A stretch of DNA of 64,000 nucleotides from Szabonella sp046295215 (lineage in GTDB: Bacteria > Pseudomonadota > Alphaproteobacteria > Rhodobacterales > Rhodobacteraceae), in the NCBI GenBank assembly GCA_046295215.1, contig JBKBNP010000002.1, forward strand, positions 1 to 64,000, in the 5' to 3' direction. Both the position numbers and the translations under genes were made by a program. Positions 35,586 to 43,877 of this stretch are shown here, piece after piece (the first letter of the stretch is position 1; each line of letters starts with the position of its first letter). The notes below the pieces were generated by a model, which did no database searches, had not been told where the DNA came from, and was given only the letters and a program-made list of their open reading frames with translations.

Positions 35586-36629
35586 ATGTCCGCCCCCACC
35601 GATGCCGAAGCGACTTTTCCGACCCGGATCTTTTCCGGCATCCAGCCCTCGGGCGGGCTGACGCTGGGCAATTACCTTGGTGCGCTCAAGCGTTTCGCGC
35701 AAAAGCAGGATGAGGGCATCGAGACGATCTATTGCCTTGTGGACATGCATGCGATCACCGTCTGGCAAGATCCCGAACGCCTGCGCCACCAAACGCGCGA
35801 GGCGGCGGCGGGGTTTCTGGCCTCGGGCATCGACCCCGCGCGGTCGGTGCTGTTCAACCAGAGTCAGGTTTCGGCCCATGCAGAACTTGCCTGGATCTTC
35901 AACTGCGTGGCGCGCATGGGCTGGATGGGCCGCATGACCCAGTGGAAGGACAAGACCGCCGGCAAGAATGCCGAGGCGCAGTCGCTGGGCCTCTTCGCCT
36001 ACCCTGCCCTGATGGCGGCCGACATTCTGGCCTACAAGGCGACGCATGTGCCGGTGGGAGAGGATCAGAAACAGCATATCGAACTGACCCGCGACATCGC
36101 GATCAAGTTCAACAATGATTATGGCGTGAATTTCTTTCCCGTCACCGAACCGGTGATCGAGGGGGCGGCGACGCGGGTGATGTCGCTGCGCGACGGCACC
36201 AAGAAGATGTCGAAATCTGACCCGTCGGACCAGAGCCGCATCAACCTGACCGATGATGCCGACACCATCGCCAAGAAGATCCGCAAGGCCAAGACCGACC
36301 CCGAGCCGCTGCCCGAAACGACCGAGGGGCTGGCCGACCGCCCGGACGCGCGCAACCTCGTGAACATCTATGCGGGGCTTGCGGGCCTCACGGCAGCCGA
36401 GGTTCTGGCGCGCCATGGCGGGGAACAATTCGGCACCTTCAAACCGGCGCTGGCCGATCTGGCCGTGTCGGTGCTGTCTCCCATCACCACCGAGATGAAC
36501 CGCCTGATGGCCGATCCGGCCGAGATCGACCGCATCCTTGGCGACGGGGCCGCAAGAGCCGAGGCCATTGCCCGCCCCGTGCTGGAAGAGGTGTATCAGA
36601 TTGTCGGAATGATCCGCTCCAGAAGATGA
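35586..36629 (+). CDS. trpS: Tryptophanyl-tRNA synthetase
   Basis: Class I aminoacyl-tRNA synthetase charging tRNA-Trp. The 347-residue protein has FSGIQPSGGLTLGNYLGAL with the HIGH-like TLGN, YCLVDMHAITV, VPVGEDQKQHIELTRDIA and the KMSKS loop KKMSKSDPSDQSRINL. ATG 35586 (MSAPTDAEATFP) follows GGAGTTTGCCG; a TTG two codons earlier is possible. It has the longer N-terminal lead typical of alphaproteobacteria. It is convergent with phaR. Confidence 0.97.
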   Translation: MSAPTDAEATFPTRIFSGIQPSGGLTLGNYLGALKRFAQKQDEGIETIYCLVDMHAITVWQDPERLRHQTREAAAGFLASGIDPARSVLFNQSQVSAHAELAWIFNCVARMGWMGRMTQWKDKTAGKNAEAQSLGLFAYPALMAADILAYKATHVPVGEDQKQHIELTRDIAIKFNNDYGVNFFPVTEPVIEGAATRVMSLRDGTKKMSKSDPSDQSRINLTDDADTIAKKIRKAKTDPEPLPETTEGLADRPDARNLVNIYAGLAGLTAAEVLARHGGEQFGTFKPALADLAVSVLSPITTEMNRLMADPAEIDRILGDGAARAEAIARPVLEEVYQIVGMIRSRR

Positions 36630-36680
36630 TCAGGGGCGACAAGCCGGGCTGCGCCCATTCGGACGGCCCGGTGGCGGAGG

Positions 36681-37238
36681 TCACATCCTGGACAGCTTCT
36701 TTTGCAACTCGGCCAGTTGCGCCTTGATCTGTGCCAGTTCATCGGCGGATTTCGTCTCTGTCCCCGGGTCTTTCTCGCCCGGCGGGGCGGTCCAGCCCGG
36801 CATGCCGCCCATCATTGTCTTGAGAAAGGCTTCCTGCTGCTTGCGCATCGCCTCGAACCCCGGCATCGCCGAAATCGGATTGGGAACCTTGGTCAGATTC
36901 TCCATCATCTTGCTCTGGCTTTCGCGCAGAATCTCGAATGAGGTCGCAAGAAACTGTGGAACCACGCTCTGCATCCCCGACGCATAGCTGCGGACCAGAT
37001 CGTTCAGCACATGAACGGGCAGCACGCTTTCGCCCTTGGATTCATGTTCGGCCACGATCTGCAAGAGATATTGCCGCGTCAGGTCGTCACCGGATTTGAG
37101 GTCGATGATCTGGACTTCGCGCCCGGACCGGATGAACCCCGCAATATCCTCAAGCGTTACATAGTCGGAGGTTTCGGTATTGTAGAGGCGGCGGCTCGCA
37201 TAGCGCTTGATCAAAAGCGGCTTGTTGTCCTCGGCCAT
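36681..37238 (-). CDS. phaR: Polyhydroxyalkanoate synthesis repressor PhaR
   Basis: Senses PHB granules and represses phasin and its own gene. The 185-residue protein has the PHB/PHA accumulation regulator DNA-binding domain at the N-terminus (LLIKRYASRRLYNTETSDYVTLEDIAGFIRSG in adjoining parts, about 8-40, then IIDLKSGDDLT) and the accessory region with FLATSFEILRESQSKMMENLTK. It closes with a Lys/Gln-rich coiled coil (ELAQIKAQLAELQKKLSRM). Candidate PhaR target sites stand upstream of the phasin, phaC and phaZ genes. Its own leader has CTGCGG and CACTGCGG copies (about 37251-37268). Confidence 0.95.
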   Translation of the reverse strand: MAEDNKPLLIKRYASRRLYNTETSDYVTLEDIAGFIRSGREVQIIDLKSGDDLTRQYLLQIVAEHESKGESVLPVHVLNDLVRSYASGMQSVVPQFLATSFEILRESQSKMMENLTKVPNPISAMPGFEAMRKQQEAFLKTMMGGMPGWTAPPGEKDPGTETKSADELAQIKAQLAELQKKLSRM

Positions 37239-37284
37239 ATTGCCCCCCTGCGGAATGTTGCACTGCGGCGAAGTCTAGGGCAGT

Positions 37285-37320
37285 GAAAACCAAAAAGAAA
37301 GGGCGGGCTTTCGCCCGCCC
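37285..37320 (-). terminator. Intrinsic terminator of the phasin gene
   Basis: On the minus strand an 8-bp stem GGGCGGGC / GCCCGCCC with a GAAA tetraloop (37320-37301) is followed at once by TTTCTTTTTGGTTTTC. The stem lies about 50 bases after the phasin stop and before phaR, so it should separate abundant phasin mRNA from phaR. It is the clearest intrinsic terminator in the window. Confidence 0.9.
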
Positions 37321-37373
37321 CTCGCGCATCGACCGACAGGGTGGAAGGTCCGGGATGCGCCAATCCCGAAGGA

Positions 37374-37823
37374 TTACTTGGCGGCAGTCGCCGCTTTCTT
37401 GACCGCAGCGGTGGTGTCGGCGGTGGCCTTCTTCACGGCAGCGGTGGTTTCTTCGGTCAGATCCTTGCCGGCGGCCAGCATCAGTTCGACGGTTTCCATC
37501 TGAACTTTCTTGGCGACTTCGGCGAAGGCGGCCATGTTCTCGGCAGCCATTTCAGCAGCAACCGAAGCGAAATCGGTGGCGGCTTTGGTGTAGTCGGCGG
37601 GGTCGGCCTTGGCCTTGGACAGATCGGCAGATTTCGCCAGCGTGTCCTTCACCCACTTGGAGGTGATCTCGGTCGACTTTTCGGCAGCTTCGATCGCCAC
37701 TTTGGACATCTTCTCGGCCATCGCAGCCTGGGTTTTGAACGCGTTCTTCATCGCGTCATTGTCCATCGGGAACGAAGCCATCATATCCTGCATGACTTTG
37801 GTGAAATCGGGGGTCTTGGTCAT
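37374..37823 (-). CDS. phaP: Phasin (PHB granule-associated protein)
   Basis: Coats polyhydroxybutyrate granules. The 149-residue protein is almost entirely amphipathic helix, rich in Ala, Lys, Glu and Met (KNAFKTQAAMAEKMSKVAIE), with an Ala/Lys/Thr-rich C-terminal tail (AAVKKATADTTAAVKKAATA), as in alphaproteobacterial phasins. I chose ATG 37823 (MTKTPDF), with GGAG 9 bases upstream; two in-frame ATGs slightly earlier are possible. Its promoter region carries two CTGCN3GCAG palindromes and an inverted partial third, the expected PhaR operators. A strong terminator follows. Confidence 0.9.
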   Translation of the reverse strand: MTKTPDFTKVMQDMMASFPMDNDAMKNAFKTQAAMAEKMSKVAIEAAEKSTEITSKWVKDTLAKSADLSKAKADPADYTKAATDFASVAAEMAAENMAAFAEVAKKVQMETVELMLAAGKDLTEETTAAVKKATADTTAAVKKAATAAK

Positions 37824-37883
37824 TTCCATATTCTCCATCTGCGGGGGTGTGGCCGCGTTTCCTTGATGAATTGAATATAGATG

Positions 37884-37894
37884 CTGCACTGCAG
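37884..37894. promoter_or_regulatory. Candidate PhaR operator 1 (CTGCACTGCAG)
   Basis: CTGC-ACT-GCAG is a perfect match to CTGCN3-4GCAG, the PhaR target reported, as I recall, for Rhodobacter sphaeroides. It lies 61 bases upstream of the phasin ATG. Confidence 0.65.
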
Positions 37895-37911
37895 CATTTC
37901 AAGTGAATTTT

Positions 37912-37952
37912 CTGCGACGCAGCATGATTTCACGCCAATTGCCGCGTCGCAG
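37912..37952. promoter_or_regulatory. Candidate PhaR operators 2 and 3 (inverted pair)
   Basis: CTGC-GAC-GCAG at 37912-37922 is a second perfect palindrome. CTGCGACGCAGCA (37912-37924) recurs inverted with one mismatch at 37940-37952 (TGCCGCGTCGCAG). All lie between the phaC stop and the phasin start, upstream of phasin in its direction of transcription. Confidence 0.65.
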
Positions 37953-37970
37953 AAAAATTTGACAGCCGCG

Positions 37971-39776
37971 TCAGGCCCTTGGAAGGCTGGCCGGGATGGC
38001 CGTCACATAGGTTCCCGGCGCGGGAGCAAGCGGCGGGTGATCCGAATCGCCCGGTTCGCGGGCGGGAACCTGCCCGCCCGACCGGGACGAGAGCCATTCC
38101 CCCCATCTCGGCCACCAGCTTTCCTTGTGGAAACTTGCGCCTTCCATGAATTCATCGGGCGTGGTCATCGGCGCGGGATTGACCCAATGACCATATTTTC
38201 CCTTGGACGGCGGGTTGACGATCCCCGCGATATGGCCCGACTGCGATACGATGAAGGTCTTGTCCTTCGACCCCATCTGCCGGATGCCGTTATAGCTGCC
38301 CTTCCACGCGGCGATATGGTCGGTTTCGCAGGCAATGGCGCAGACCGGCAGCTTGATCTGCCCGAGGCCGACCGGATCGCCGAACACCGGGAACGCACCA
38401 GCGCTAAGCCCGTTGCCCTGACAAAGCCCGCGCAGATATTCGATGGCCATTTTCGCCGGCAGATTGGTGCCGTCCCCGTTCCAGAACAGCAGATCGAAGG
38501 CAGGCGGTGCCTCGCCCATCATGTAGCTCTTGATCGCGGGCTGATAGATCAGGTCATTGGAGCGCAGGAAACTGAAGGTCCGTGCCATGAAGGTCTTTTC
38601 CAGCACCCCGTCCGCCGCCACCTGCCGCTCGATCCCGTCCACGAAATCGTCGTCGAGGAACACCCCCACCTCCCCGGGATCGGAGAAATCGGTGAGCGTG
38701 GTGAAGAAGGTGGCCGACCTCACCGTCTTGTCGCCCGCCTTTTCCAGATGGGCCAGCGTCAGCGACAGCGTGGTGCCCGCGATGCAATAGCCGACGGCAT
38801 TGACCTGTTTGGTGCCGCAGATGCGGCGCACCTCGGCCATGGCGCGCAGGTATCCTTCGCGGATATAGTCATCCAGCCCAATCTCGGAATAGGAGGCATC
38901 CGGATTGACCCAGGACACCACGAACAGCGTGAAGCCCTGATCCACGATCCATTTTATCAGGCTGTTCTGGGGCTTCAGGTCGAGAATGTAGAATTTGTTG
39001 ATCCAGGGCGGAAAGATGATGAGCGGGATGTCATGCACCGTTTCCGTCGTGGGCGAATACTGGATCAGTTCCATCATGCGGTTGCGGTAAACCACCTCGC
39101 CCGGCGTCGTGGCGATATTTTCGCCGATGCGGAACGCTTCCTTGTCGGCCAGCGTCACGATCAGGTCGCCGTCATTGGATTCGATGTCACGCACGAGGTT
39201 TTCCAGCCCGCGCACAAGGCTTTCGCCATCGGTCGCCACGGCCTTTTCCAGCGCATCCGGATTGGTGCCCAGAAAATTGGTAGGCGAAAAAAGATCGACG
39301 ATCTGGCGCGAGAAATACTCCACCCGCTTCCGGTCGGCCGGGTCGAGATGGTCGAGGGCGGCAACCGCGCCGGTCACCGCCTCGGTGTTCAGCATGTATT
39401 GCTGCTTGAGGTAGTTGAAGAAGGGATGCGTCTGCCACAGCGGATTGGAGAATCGGCGGTCTTGTGGCGTGGGGTCCGGCGGCGCCTTCAACTCGCCCTT
39501 GAGCAGAACGTGCTGCGCGTCCACATAGTGTTTGAGGCTCTTTCCCCAGTAGTTGATCTGATGCTCCAGAATTTTCGACGGGTTCTGCATCATTTCTGCA
39601 ACATAGGCCGCCGCGGCCTTCATATAGACCTCCTGACTCGGCCCATTCAGCGCAGGATCGGCGGTTTTGCGACGCGAAAGCGCCGCTGTAAATCGCTGGG
39701 ACAACTCCTCGACCTTGGCCAGGTTCGCGTTCAGACGGGCGAGGCGCTCGCCTTCTTCCTTGGTCGTAGTTGTCAT
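37971..39776 (-). CDS. phaC: Class I poly(3-hydroxyalkanoate) polymerase PhaC
   Basis: Polymerises 3-hydroxyacyl-CoA (mainly 3-hydroxybutyryl-CoA) on the granule surface. The 601-residue protein has the class I N-terminal region (SLKHYVDAQHVLLKG; NFLGTNPDALEKAV; FRIGENIATTPGEVVYRN), the lipase-like box GYCIAG with catalytic Cys331, the FWNGDGTNLP Asp region and SGHIAGIVNPPSKGKYG with the catalytic His. Length and motifs are typical of Rhodobacter/Paracoccus. It diverges from phaZ; a PhaR-type palindrome lies 25 bases upstream of the ATG. Confidence 0.98.
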   Translation of the reverse strand: MTTTTKEEGERLARLNANLAKVEELSQRFTAALSRRKTADPALNGPSQEVYMKAAAAYVAEMMQNPSKILEHQINYWGKSLKHYVDAQHVLLKGELKAPPDPTPQDRRFSNPLWQTHPFFNYLKQQYMLNTEAVTGAVAALDHLDPADRKRVEYFSRQIVDLFSPTNFLGTNPDALEKAVATDGESLVRGLENLVRDIESNDGDLIVTLADKEAFRIGENIATTPGEVVYRNRMMELIQYSPTTETVHDIPLIIFPPWINKFYILDLKPQNSLIKWIVDQGFTLFVVSWVNPDASYSEIGLDDYIREGYLRAMAEVRRICGTKQVNAVGYCIAGTTLSLTLAHLEKAGDKTVRSATFFTTLTDFSDPGEVGVFLDDDFVDGIERQVAADGVLEKTFMARTFSFLRSNDLIYQPAIKSYMMGEAPPAFDLLFWNGDGTNLPAKMAIEYLRGLCQGNGLSAGAFPVFGDPVGLGQIKLPVCAIACETDHIAAWKGSYNGIRQMGSKDKTFIVSQSGHIAGIVNPPSKGKYGHWVNPAPMTTPDEFMEGASFHKESWWPRWGEWLSSRSGGQVPAREPGDSDHPPLAPAPGTYVTAIPASLPRA

Positions 39777-39800
39777 CTCAACATTTCCCCCACATATTCG

Positions 39801-39811
39801 CTGCTACGCAG
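39801..39811. promoter_or_regulatory. Candidate PhaR operator in the phaC-phaZ divergent promoter
   Basis: CTGC-TAC-GCAG, a perfect CTGCN3GCAG palindrome, lies between the phaC start (39776) and the phaZ start (39883). One site could couple PHB synthesis and breakdown genes to PhaR. Confidence 0.6.
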
Positions 39812-39882
39812 CATGTCTCCGTTTGCGCCATCCGGCGCAACGCGGCGGAATGACCGCGTCGCCCGAGGGGCCAGGAGATGCC

Positions 39883-41154
39883 ATGAAGTATATGACGACC
39901 TACGACCTGATGGAAAGTGCGCGCAACACCAATGAGTGGCTGGGGGCAACCGCGCGGGCAATGGCATCCTACCCCGCATTCGCATTGTCGATGAATCCGT
40001 TCCTGCCGCTGATGGCAGGATGGGGCGAGGTGACGGAACGCACCTTCGGACGGATGGTGGTGAAACCGGACTGGGGCATCCGGTCCATTCCGGGCGACGG
40101 CGGGCAGGATCACCTCGTCGATCCGGTGCCGGTCGTTCAGCGCCCTTTCGGCGATCTGGTGCATTTCCAGGTCCGTCGCCGGGAGCCCATGGCGCGCAAG
40201 GTGATGCTGGTCGCGCCCATGTCGGGCCATTACGCGACCTTGCTGCGCTCGACTGTGGCGAGCCTTCTGCCCGATGCCGATGTCTATGTGACCGACTGGC
40301 ACAATGCGCGCGACATTCCGGTCAGTGCAGGCAAGTTCGACATCGAGGATTACACGCTTTACCTTGTGGATTTCCTGCGCCATCTCGGCCCCGATACCCA
40401 TGTGATCGCCGTCTGCCAGCCGGTGCCGCTGACGCTCGCCGCCGTCGCCTATCTCGCGGGCGAGGAGCCGGCAGCGCAGCCCCGGTCCATGACGCTGATC
40501 GGCGGGCCGGTGGACCCGGACGCCGCCGCAACCGAGGTCACCGATTTCGGACGCCGCGTGACGATGGGACAACTGGAGCAACTCGCCATCCAGCGGGTCG
40601 GGTTCAAGCACAAGGGCGCGGGACGGCTGGTCTATCCCGGCCTCCTGCAACTCCAGAGCTTCATCTCGATGAATGCCGAACGTCACAGTAAGGCGTTCTC
40701 GGACCAGATCATGCGCGCGGCACAGGGCGAAAGCTCCGACCATGACGCGCATAACCGCTTCTATGACGAATATCTGGCCGTGATGGACATGACGGCGGAG
40801 TTCTATCTCTCCACCGTCGAACGCATCTTCAAGAACCGCGAAATCGCACGCAACGAGTTCGTGGTGGCGGGCAAGAAGATCGATTTCGGTGCCGTGACCA
40901 ATGTCGCCGTCAAGATCGTCGAAGGCGCGAATGACGACATTTCCGCCCCCGGTCAATGCCTTGCGGCGCTCGATCTGCTGACCAACCTGCCGGCCAAGAT
41001 GAAAGCCGCCCATCTTGAACCCGGTGCGGGCCATTACGGGATCTTCGCAGGCCGGTCCTGGCGTCTGAACATCCGCCCGCTGGTGCTGAACTTCATCGAC
41101 GCAAACTCCGGTGATGTCCCCAAATCCAGACGCCCGCGCGTGGTCGCGGGCTGA
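39883..41154 (+). CDS. phaZ: Intracellular polyhydroxyalkanoate depolymerase PhaZ
   Basis: Mobilises stored PHB. The 423-residue protein opens MKYMTTYDLMESARNTNEWLG, typical of intracellular PhaZ, and has VMLVAPMSGHYATLLRSTVASLLPDADVYVTDW, the nucleophile region VIAVCQPVPLTLAAV with Cys in place of the usual lipase Ser, KIVEGANDDISAPGQC and the His region LEPGAGHYGIFAGRSWR. ATG 39883 follows CAGGAGATGC; the frame is open upstream, but that region is the phaC promoter. The gene arrangement phaZ / phaC-phaP-phaR matches Paracoccus and Rhodobacter. Confidence 0.96.
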   Translation: MKYMTTYDLMESARNTNEWLGATARAMASYPAFALSMNPFLPLMAGWGEVTERTFGRMVVKPDWGIRSIPGDGGQDHLVDPVPVVQRPFGDLVHFQVRRREPMARKVMLVAPMSGHYATLLRSTVASLLPDADVYVTDWHNARDIPVSAGKFDIEDYTLYLVDFLRHLGPDTHVIAVCQPVPLTLAAVAYLAGEEPAAQPRSMTLIGGPVDPDAAATEVTDFGRRVTMGQLEQLAIQRVGFKHKGAGRLVYPGLLQLQSFISMNAERHSKAFSDQIMRAAQGESSDHDAHNRFYDEYLAVMDMTAEFYLSTVERIFKNREIARNEFVVAGKKIDFGAVTNVAVKIVEGANDDISAPGQCLAALDLLTNLPAKMKAAHLEPGAGHYGIFAGRSWRLNIRPLVLNFIDANSGDVPKSRRPRVVAG

Positions 41155-41166
41155 AGGCGCTGCCGC

Positions 41167-41874
41167 TCAGCGCAGAAGAAGCGGCCCGGCGAGAAACGCC
41201 CGCATCGCGTGCGTCACTGCGTCGGGGCTTTCAAGCGTCGGCAAATGGCCCGCCCCCTCGATCGTTTTGAGCCGCGCCGTCGGGGCAAGGTCCACCATGA
41301 ACCCTTGCCGGCGCGGTGAGACGACCATGTCCTCGGCCCCGGCCAGAACGAGGATTGGCAGTTTGGCCTTGCGCAGCGTCTTTTGCTGGTCGCGCCGCCG
41401 TTGCAGCGCGCGGGCCTGTGCGACATAGCACTCCTCGCCCAGCGCCGCCGCCATCTCCTGCACCAACCACAGGATCTCCTCCCGCGCCTCCACTGCCGCA
41501 ATCGCGCCGGAGGGCAGTTCCGCCTCCATCGCCTGCGTCAGCCGTCCGGTCCGTGCAAGGATGATCCGGCGGTCGCGGTCGGAAACGGCCTGCGGCCCGT
41601 CACCCAGCGGGTCTGTTGCGATCAGCACCAGCCGCGACAGCCGTTCCGGTGCGCGCCGCAGGACGTCCAGCGCAACGATCCCGCCAAGCCCCTGCCCCGC
41701 CAGCGCGAACCGCTCCGGCAGGCCGTTCAGGGCAGCGGCCGACATGTCCTCCACCGTATCGCCCAGCAGCGGGGCCACCGTCACCGCCCGGTCTGCCCCG
41801 AGTGCGAGGATCTGCGGCAGGAAAACCCGCGCATCCGCCATCAACCCCGGAAGCAGCACCAGCGGATCGGTCAT
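41167..41874 (-). CDS. Alpha/beta hydrolase-fold protein lacking the nucleophile Ser
   Basis: A 235-residue protein of the alpha/beta hydrolase fold. It starts LVLLPGLMADARVF and has the acid region LAGAEDMVVSPRRQ and the His region IEGAGHLPTLESPDAV. At the nucleophile elbow, where G-x-S-x-G is expected, it reads LAGQGLGGIVAL: Gly62 replaces Ser. It may be non-hydrolytic or bind ligands. It is the last gene of a run of three alpha/beta hydrolases and overlaps the previous one by 4 bases. The Gly could be confirmed only by resequencing or comparison with relatives. Confidence 0.82.
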   Translation of the reverse strand: MTDPLVLLPGLMADARVFLPQILALGADRAVTVAPLLGDTVEDMSAAALNGLPERFALAGQGLGGIVALDVLRRAPERLSRLVLIATDPLGDGPQAVSDRDRRIILARTGRLTQAMEAELPSGAIAAVEAREEILWLVQEMAAALGEECYVAQARALQRRRDQQKTLRKAKLPILVLAGAEDMVVSPRRQGFMVDLAPTARLKTIEGAGHLPTLESPDAVTHAMRAFLAGPLLLR

Positions 41875-42875
41875 TGCGCAAGCTGCATCGCGCGGGCCCA
41901 GTCGAGGATCTGCGCAACCACCGGCGCGGTCTGCGACGGGCTGAGCGCCTCGCCCGCGATGACATGGGCGTGGTTGTCATCGGCAGACGTCAGCACCGGA
42001 TGCCAGACCTGCGCGCCGCCTCCCCAGACAGCCGCCACGCGCGCCGTTGCCCCGGGGTCCACCACCTGATCCTGCGGCGCGTAGAGAAACAGCGCCGGAA
42101 CTTCGGCTTTCGAATAGTCCAGCCTGTTGGCATGGCGCACCAGCGCCTCCAGCGGCACCGCCGCAACAGACGGATAGCGCGTTGTCCAGAACTGCCCGTG
42201 CAGCACGCTTTCCGGCTCGAACGACCGTTCCGCCCCCGCCAGAACCGGCCCCCAGTGCCGGACATAGGGCAGTCCCAGCAGGAACGAGGCCAGCCGGTCG
42301 ATGCCGAAATTCGGGGAAACGAACACCATCCCCTCCACATCGCGCATCAGAACCGGCGCCAGATCCGGGTCGGCAGCGGCAATCGCAGCCAGCGTGCCGC
42401 CGGTGGAGGTGGAGATTACCAGCATCCTCCCGCCGATCCGCCGGCCGATTTCCAGCGCCTCGGCCATGTCCTCGATCCAGTCGCCCGCAACCGGCTCGGC
42501 CATCGCAGCCGACCCGCGACCATGACCCGCAAGCCGCGTGAAATGCAGATTGGCCCCCAGAGCCTCTGCCACGCGGTCGGGCACCGGGCGGATTTCCTCG
42601 GAGGTGGCGGAAAAGCCGTGCAGATAGACGATGGACAGCGCGGTGCGCGCACCCGGCTCTCCCGCCCAGACAATGCGCTTTTCGGTGCCCGGCACGATGT
42701 CGTCGAATTGTGCCTCGCGCGCGGCCAGAAAGGCGGCGGGATCCTCCCCGATCACTGCCGGGTCAAAAGCCAGATCCCGATCCACAGGCTCGCGCGGGGC
42801 AAAGACCCAGACCGCCGCCCCCGCAACGATCAGCAGCAGCAGCACCCGCCCCAGAAACCGGCCAAATCCCCGCAT
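41871..42875 (-). CDS. Alpha/beta hydrolase with N-terminal membrane anchor
   Basis: A 334-residue protein with an N-terminal hydrophobic helix (FLGRVLLLLIVAGAAVWVFA, about 6-25), so probably anchored with the catalytic domain in the periplasm. The fold is clear: SIVYLHGFSATSEEIRPV, RLAGHGRG, the nucleophile elbow VISTSTGG (S-x-S-x-G), ALFLYAPQDQVVDP and DNHAHVIAGE. ATG 42875 is preceded by a short purine run; the frame continues upstream into the neighbouring gene. It starts 2 bases after the stop of the upstream hydrolase. Substrate unknown; lysophospholipase/esterase-like. Confidence 0.83.
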   Translation of the reverse strand: MRGFGRFLGRVLLLLIVAGAAVWVFAPREPVDRDLAFDPAVIGEDPAAFLAAREAQFDDIVPGTEKRIVWAGEPGARTALSIVYLHGFSATSEEIRPVPDRVAEALGANLHFTRLAGHGRGSAAMAEPVAGDWIEDMAEALEIGRRIGGRMLVISTSTGGTLAAIAAADPDLAPVLMRDVEGMVFVSPNFGIDRLASFLLGLPYVRHWGPVLAGAERSFEPESVLHGQFWTTRYPSVAAVPLEALVRHANRLDYSKAEVPALFLYAPQDQVVDPGATARVAAVWGGGAQVWHPVLTSADDNHAHVIAGEALSPSQTAPVVAQILDWARAMQLAQ

Positions 42876-42877
42876 GG

Positions 42878-43621
42878 TCAAACCTTTCCCGAAACCTCGT
42901 CCACCGCCCGCACGATCATCGCAAGACAGTCGGGCGATGAAAAGCGGTGATCGGCGCCCTTGACCAGGGTCAGACGGCAATCGGGGCCGTCGACATGGTC
43001 CAGCAGCCGCAAGGCAACGGCGGGGGGCACGTCGGTATCTGCGGTGCCCTGCAACAGACGAACCGGAAAAGCCGCGTGCAGCGGCCGGTCCAGAACCTGC
43101 CGGTCCCGGCCATCCTCGATCAGGCGGCGGGTGATGACATAGGGCGCATCAGAATAGTCAGACGGGCGTTCCACCCGCCCGGTCTCCACAAGCTCCCGGT
43201 GCTGGTCGTCCGTGAACTCCGCCTCCATCGACAGGGTGAAATCGGGGGCCGCTGCGATGCCGACCAGACCCGCCACCCGGTCCGGCAGCGCGCGCGCCAC
43301 GAGGAGTGCGATCCATCCCCCCATGGACGAGCCGACCAGCACCTGCGGCCCCTCGGTCAGGGCCGCGATGGCCCGCAGCGCATCCTGTGCCCAATCCCCG
43401 ATGCAGCCTTGGGCGAAATCGCCTGAGCTTTCGCCATGGCCGGAATAGTCGAACCGCAGGAAGGCCCGGCCCTGATCCCGCGCCCATTCCTCCAGATACA
43501 GGGCCTTGGTGCCCTGCATGTCCGATTTGAAGCCGCCCAGAAAGACCACGCCCGGCCCTTCGCCCGGCGTCCTGTGAAACGCGATCCGGCGGCCTTCGGG
43601 CGTGGCAAGAAATTCGGGCAT
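42878..43621 (-). CDS. Alpha/beta hydrolase (ABHD10-like thioesterase/esterase)
   Basis: A 247-residue hydrolase with an intact catalytic set: FLGGFKSDMQGTKA, LRFDYSGHGESSGDF, the nucleophile elbow VLVGSSMGGWIALLVARALP, LQGTADTDVPPAVALRLL and VKGADHRFSSPD. The pattern resembles the ABHD10 depalmitoylase/mycophenolic-glucuronide esterase branch, though the bacterial role is unknown. I chose ATG 43621 (MPEFLATPEGRRIAFHR), with GGAG about 8 bases upstream. It is first in the three-hydrolase unit and diverges from alr across about 256 bases. Confidence 0.88.
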   Translation of the reverse strand: MPEFLATPEGRRIAFHRTPGEGPGVVFLGGFKSDMQGTKALYLEEWARDQGRAFLRFDYSGHGESSGDFAQGCIGDWAQDALRAIAALTEGPQVLVGSSMGGWIALLVARALPDRVAGLVGIAAAPDFTLSMEAEFTDDQHRELVETGRVERPSDYSDAPYVITRRLIEDGRDRQVLDRPLHAAFPVRLLQGTADTDVPPAVALRLLDHVDGPDCRLTLVKGADHRFSSPDCLAMIVRAVDEVSGKV

Positions 43622-43877
43622 CGCACACTCCATCATCGTCGCGACCGACCCTAGCAGGCAGGTTGAGGCTCTGCCAGAGCAACCGCAGCCGACCGGCTTC
43701 TCCTTGCCCACAGCGTCCCGCGAAAGGCTTTCGCCATCGCAATTGCACCCGTCGGCTGATCCTCCCTGCCCTACCGACGCGCCGCCACCGGGGGGCGTTC
43801 GATGTGCCTTGTGCGGGGGGCTCTGTGACATCGTATTCCCCCTTGACCTCGCGCGCGCCGCTGTCATACCCGCGGTC

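Noticed and set aside
37884..37952. Small CRISPR-like array upstream of phasin
   Set aside because: The repeats are short palindromes of 11-13 bases in differing orientations with unequal spacing; this is an operator cluster.
40990..41010. GCCAAGATGAAAG in phaZ, identical to the end of the family 1 repeat head
   Set aside because: It lacks the GAGGTATTT half and any adjoining stem, and it encodes the conserved PhaZ segment LPAKMKAAH. It is ordinary coding sequence.
43837..43877. Sigma-70 promoter for alr (TTGACC at 43843 with CATACC downstream)
   Set aside because: The -10 match is poor and would leave only a few bases before the ATG. Not strong enough to call.
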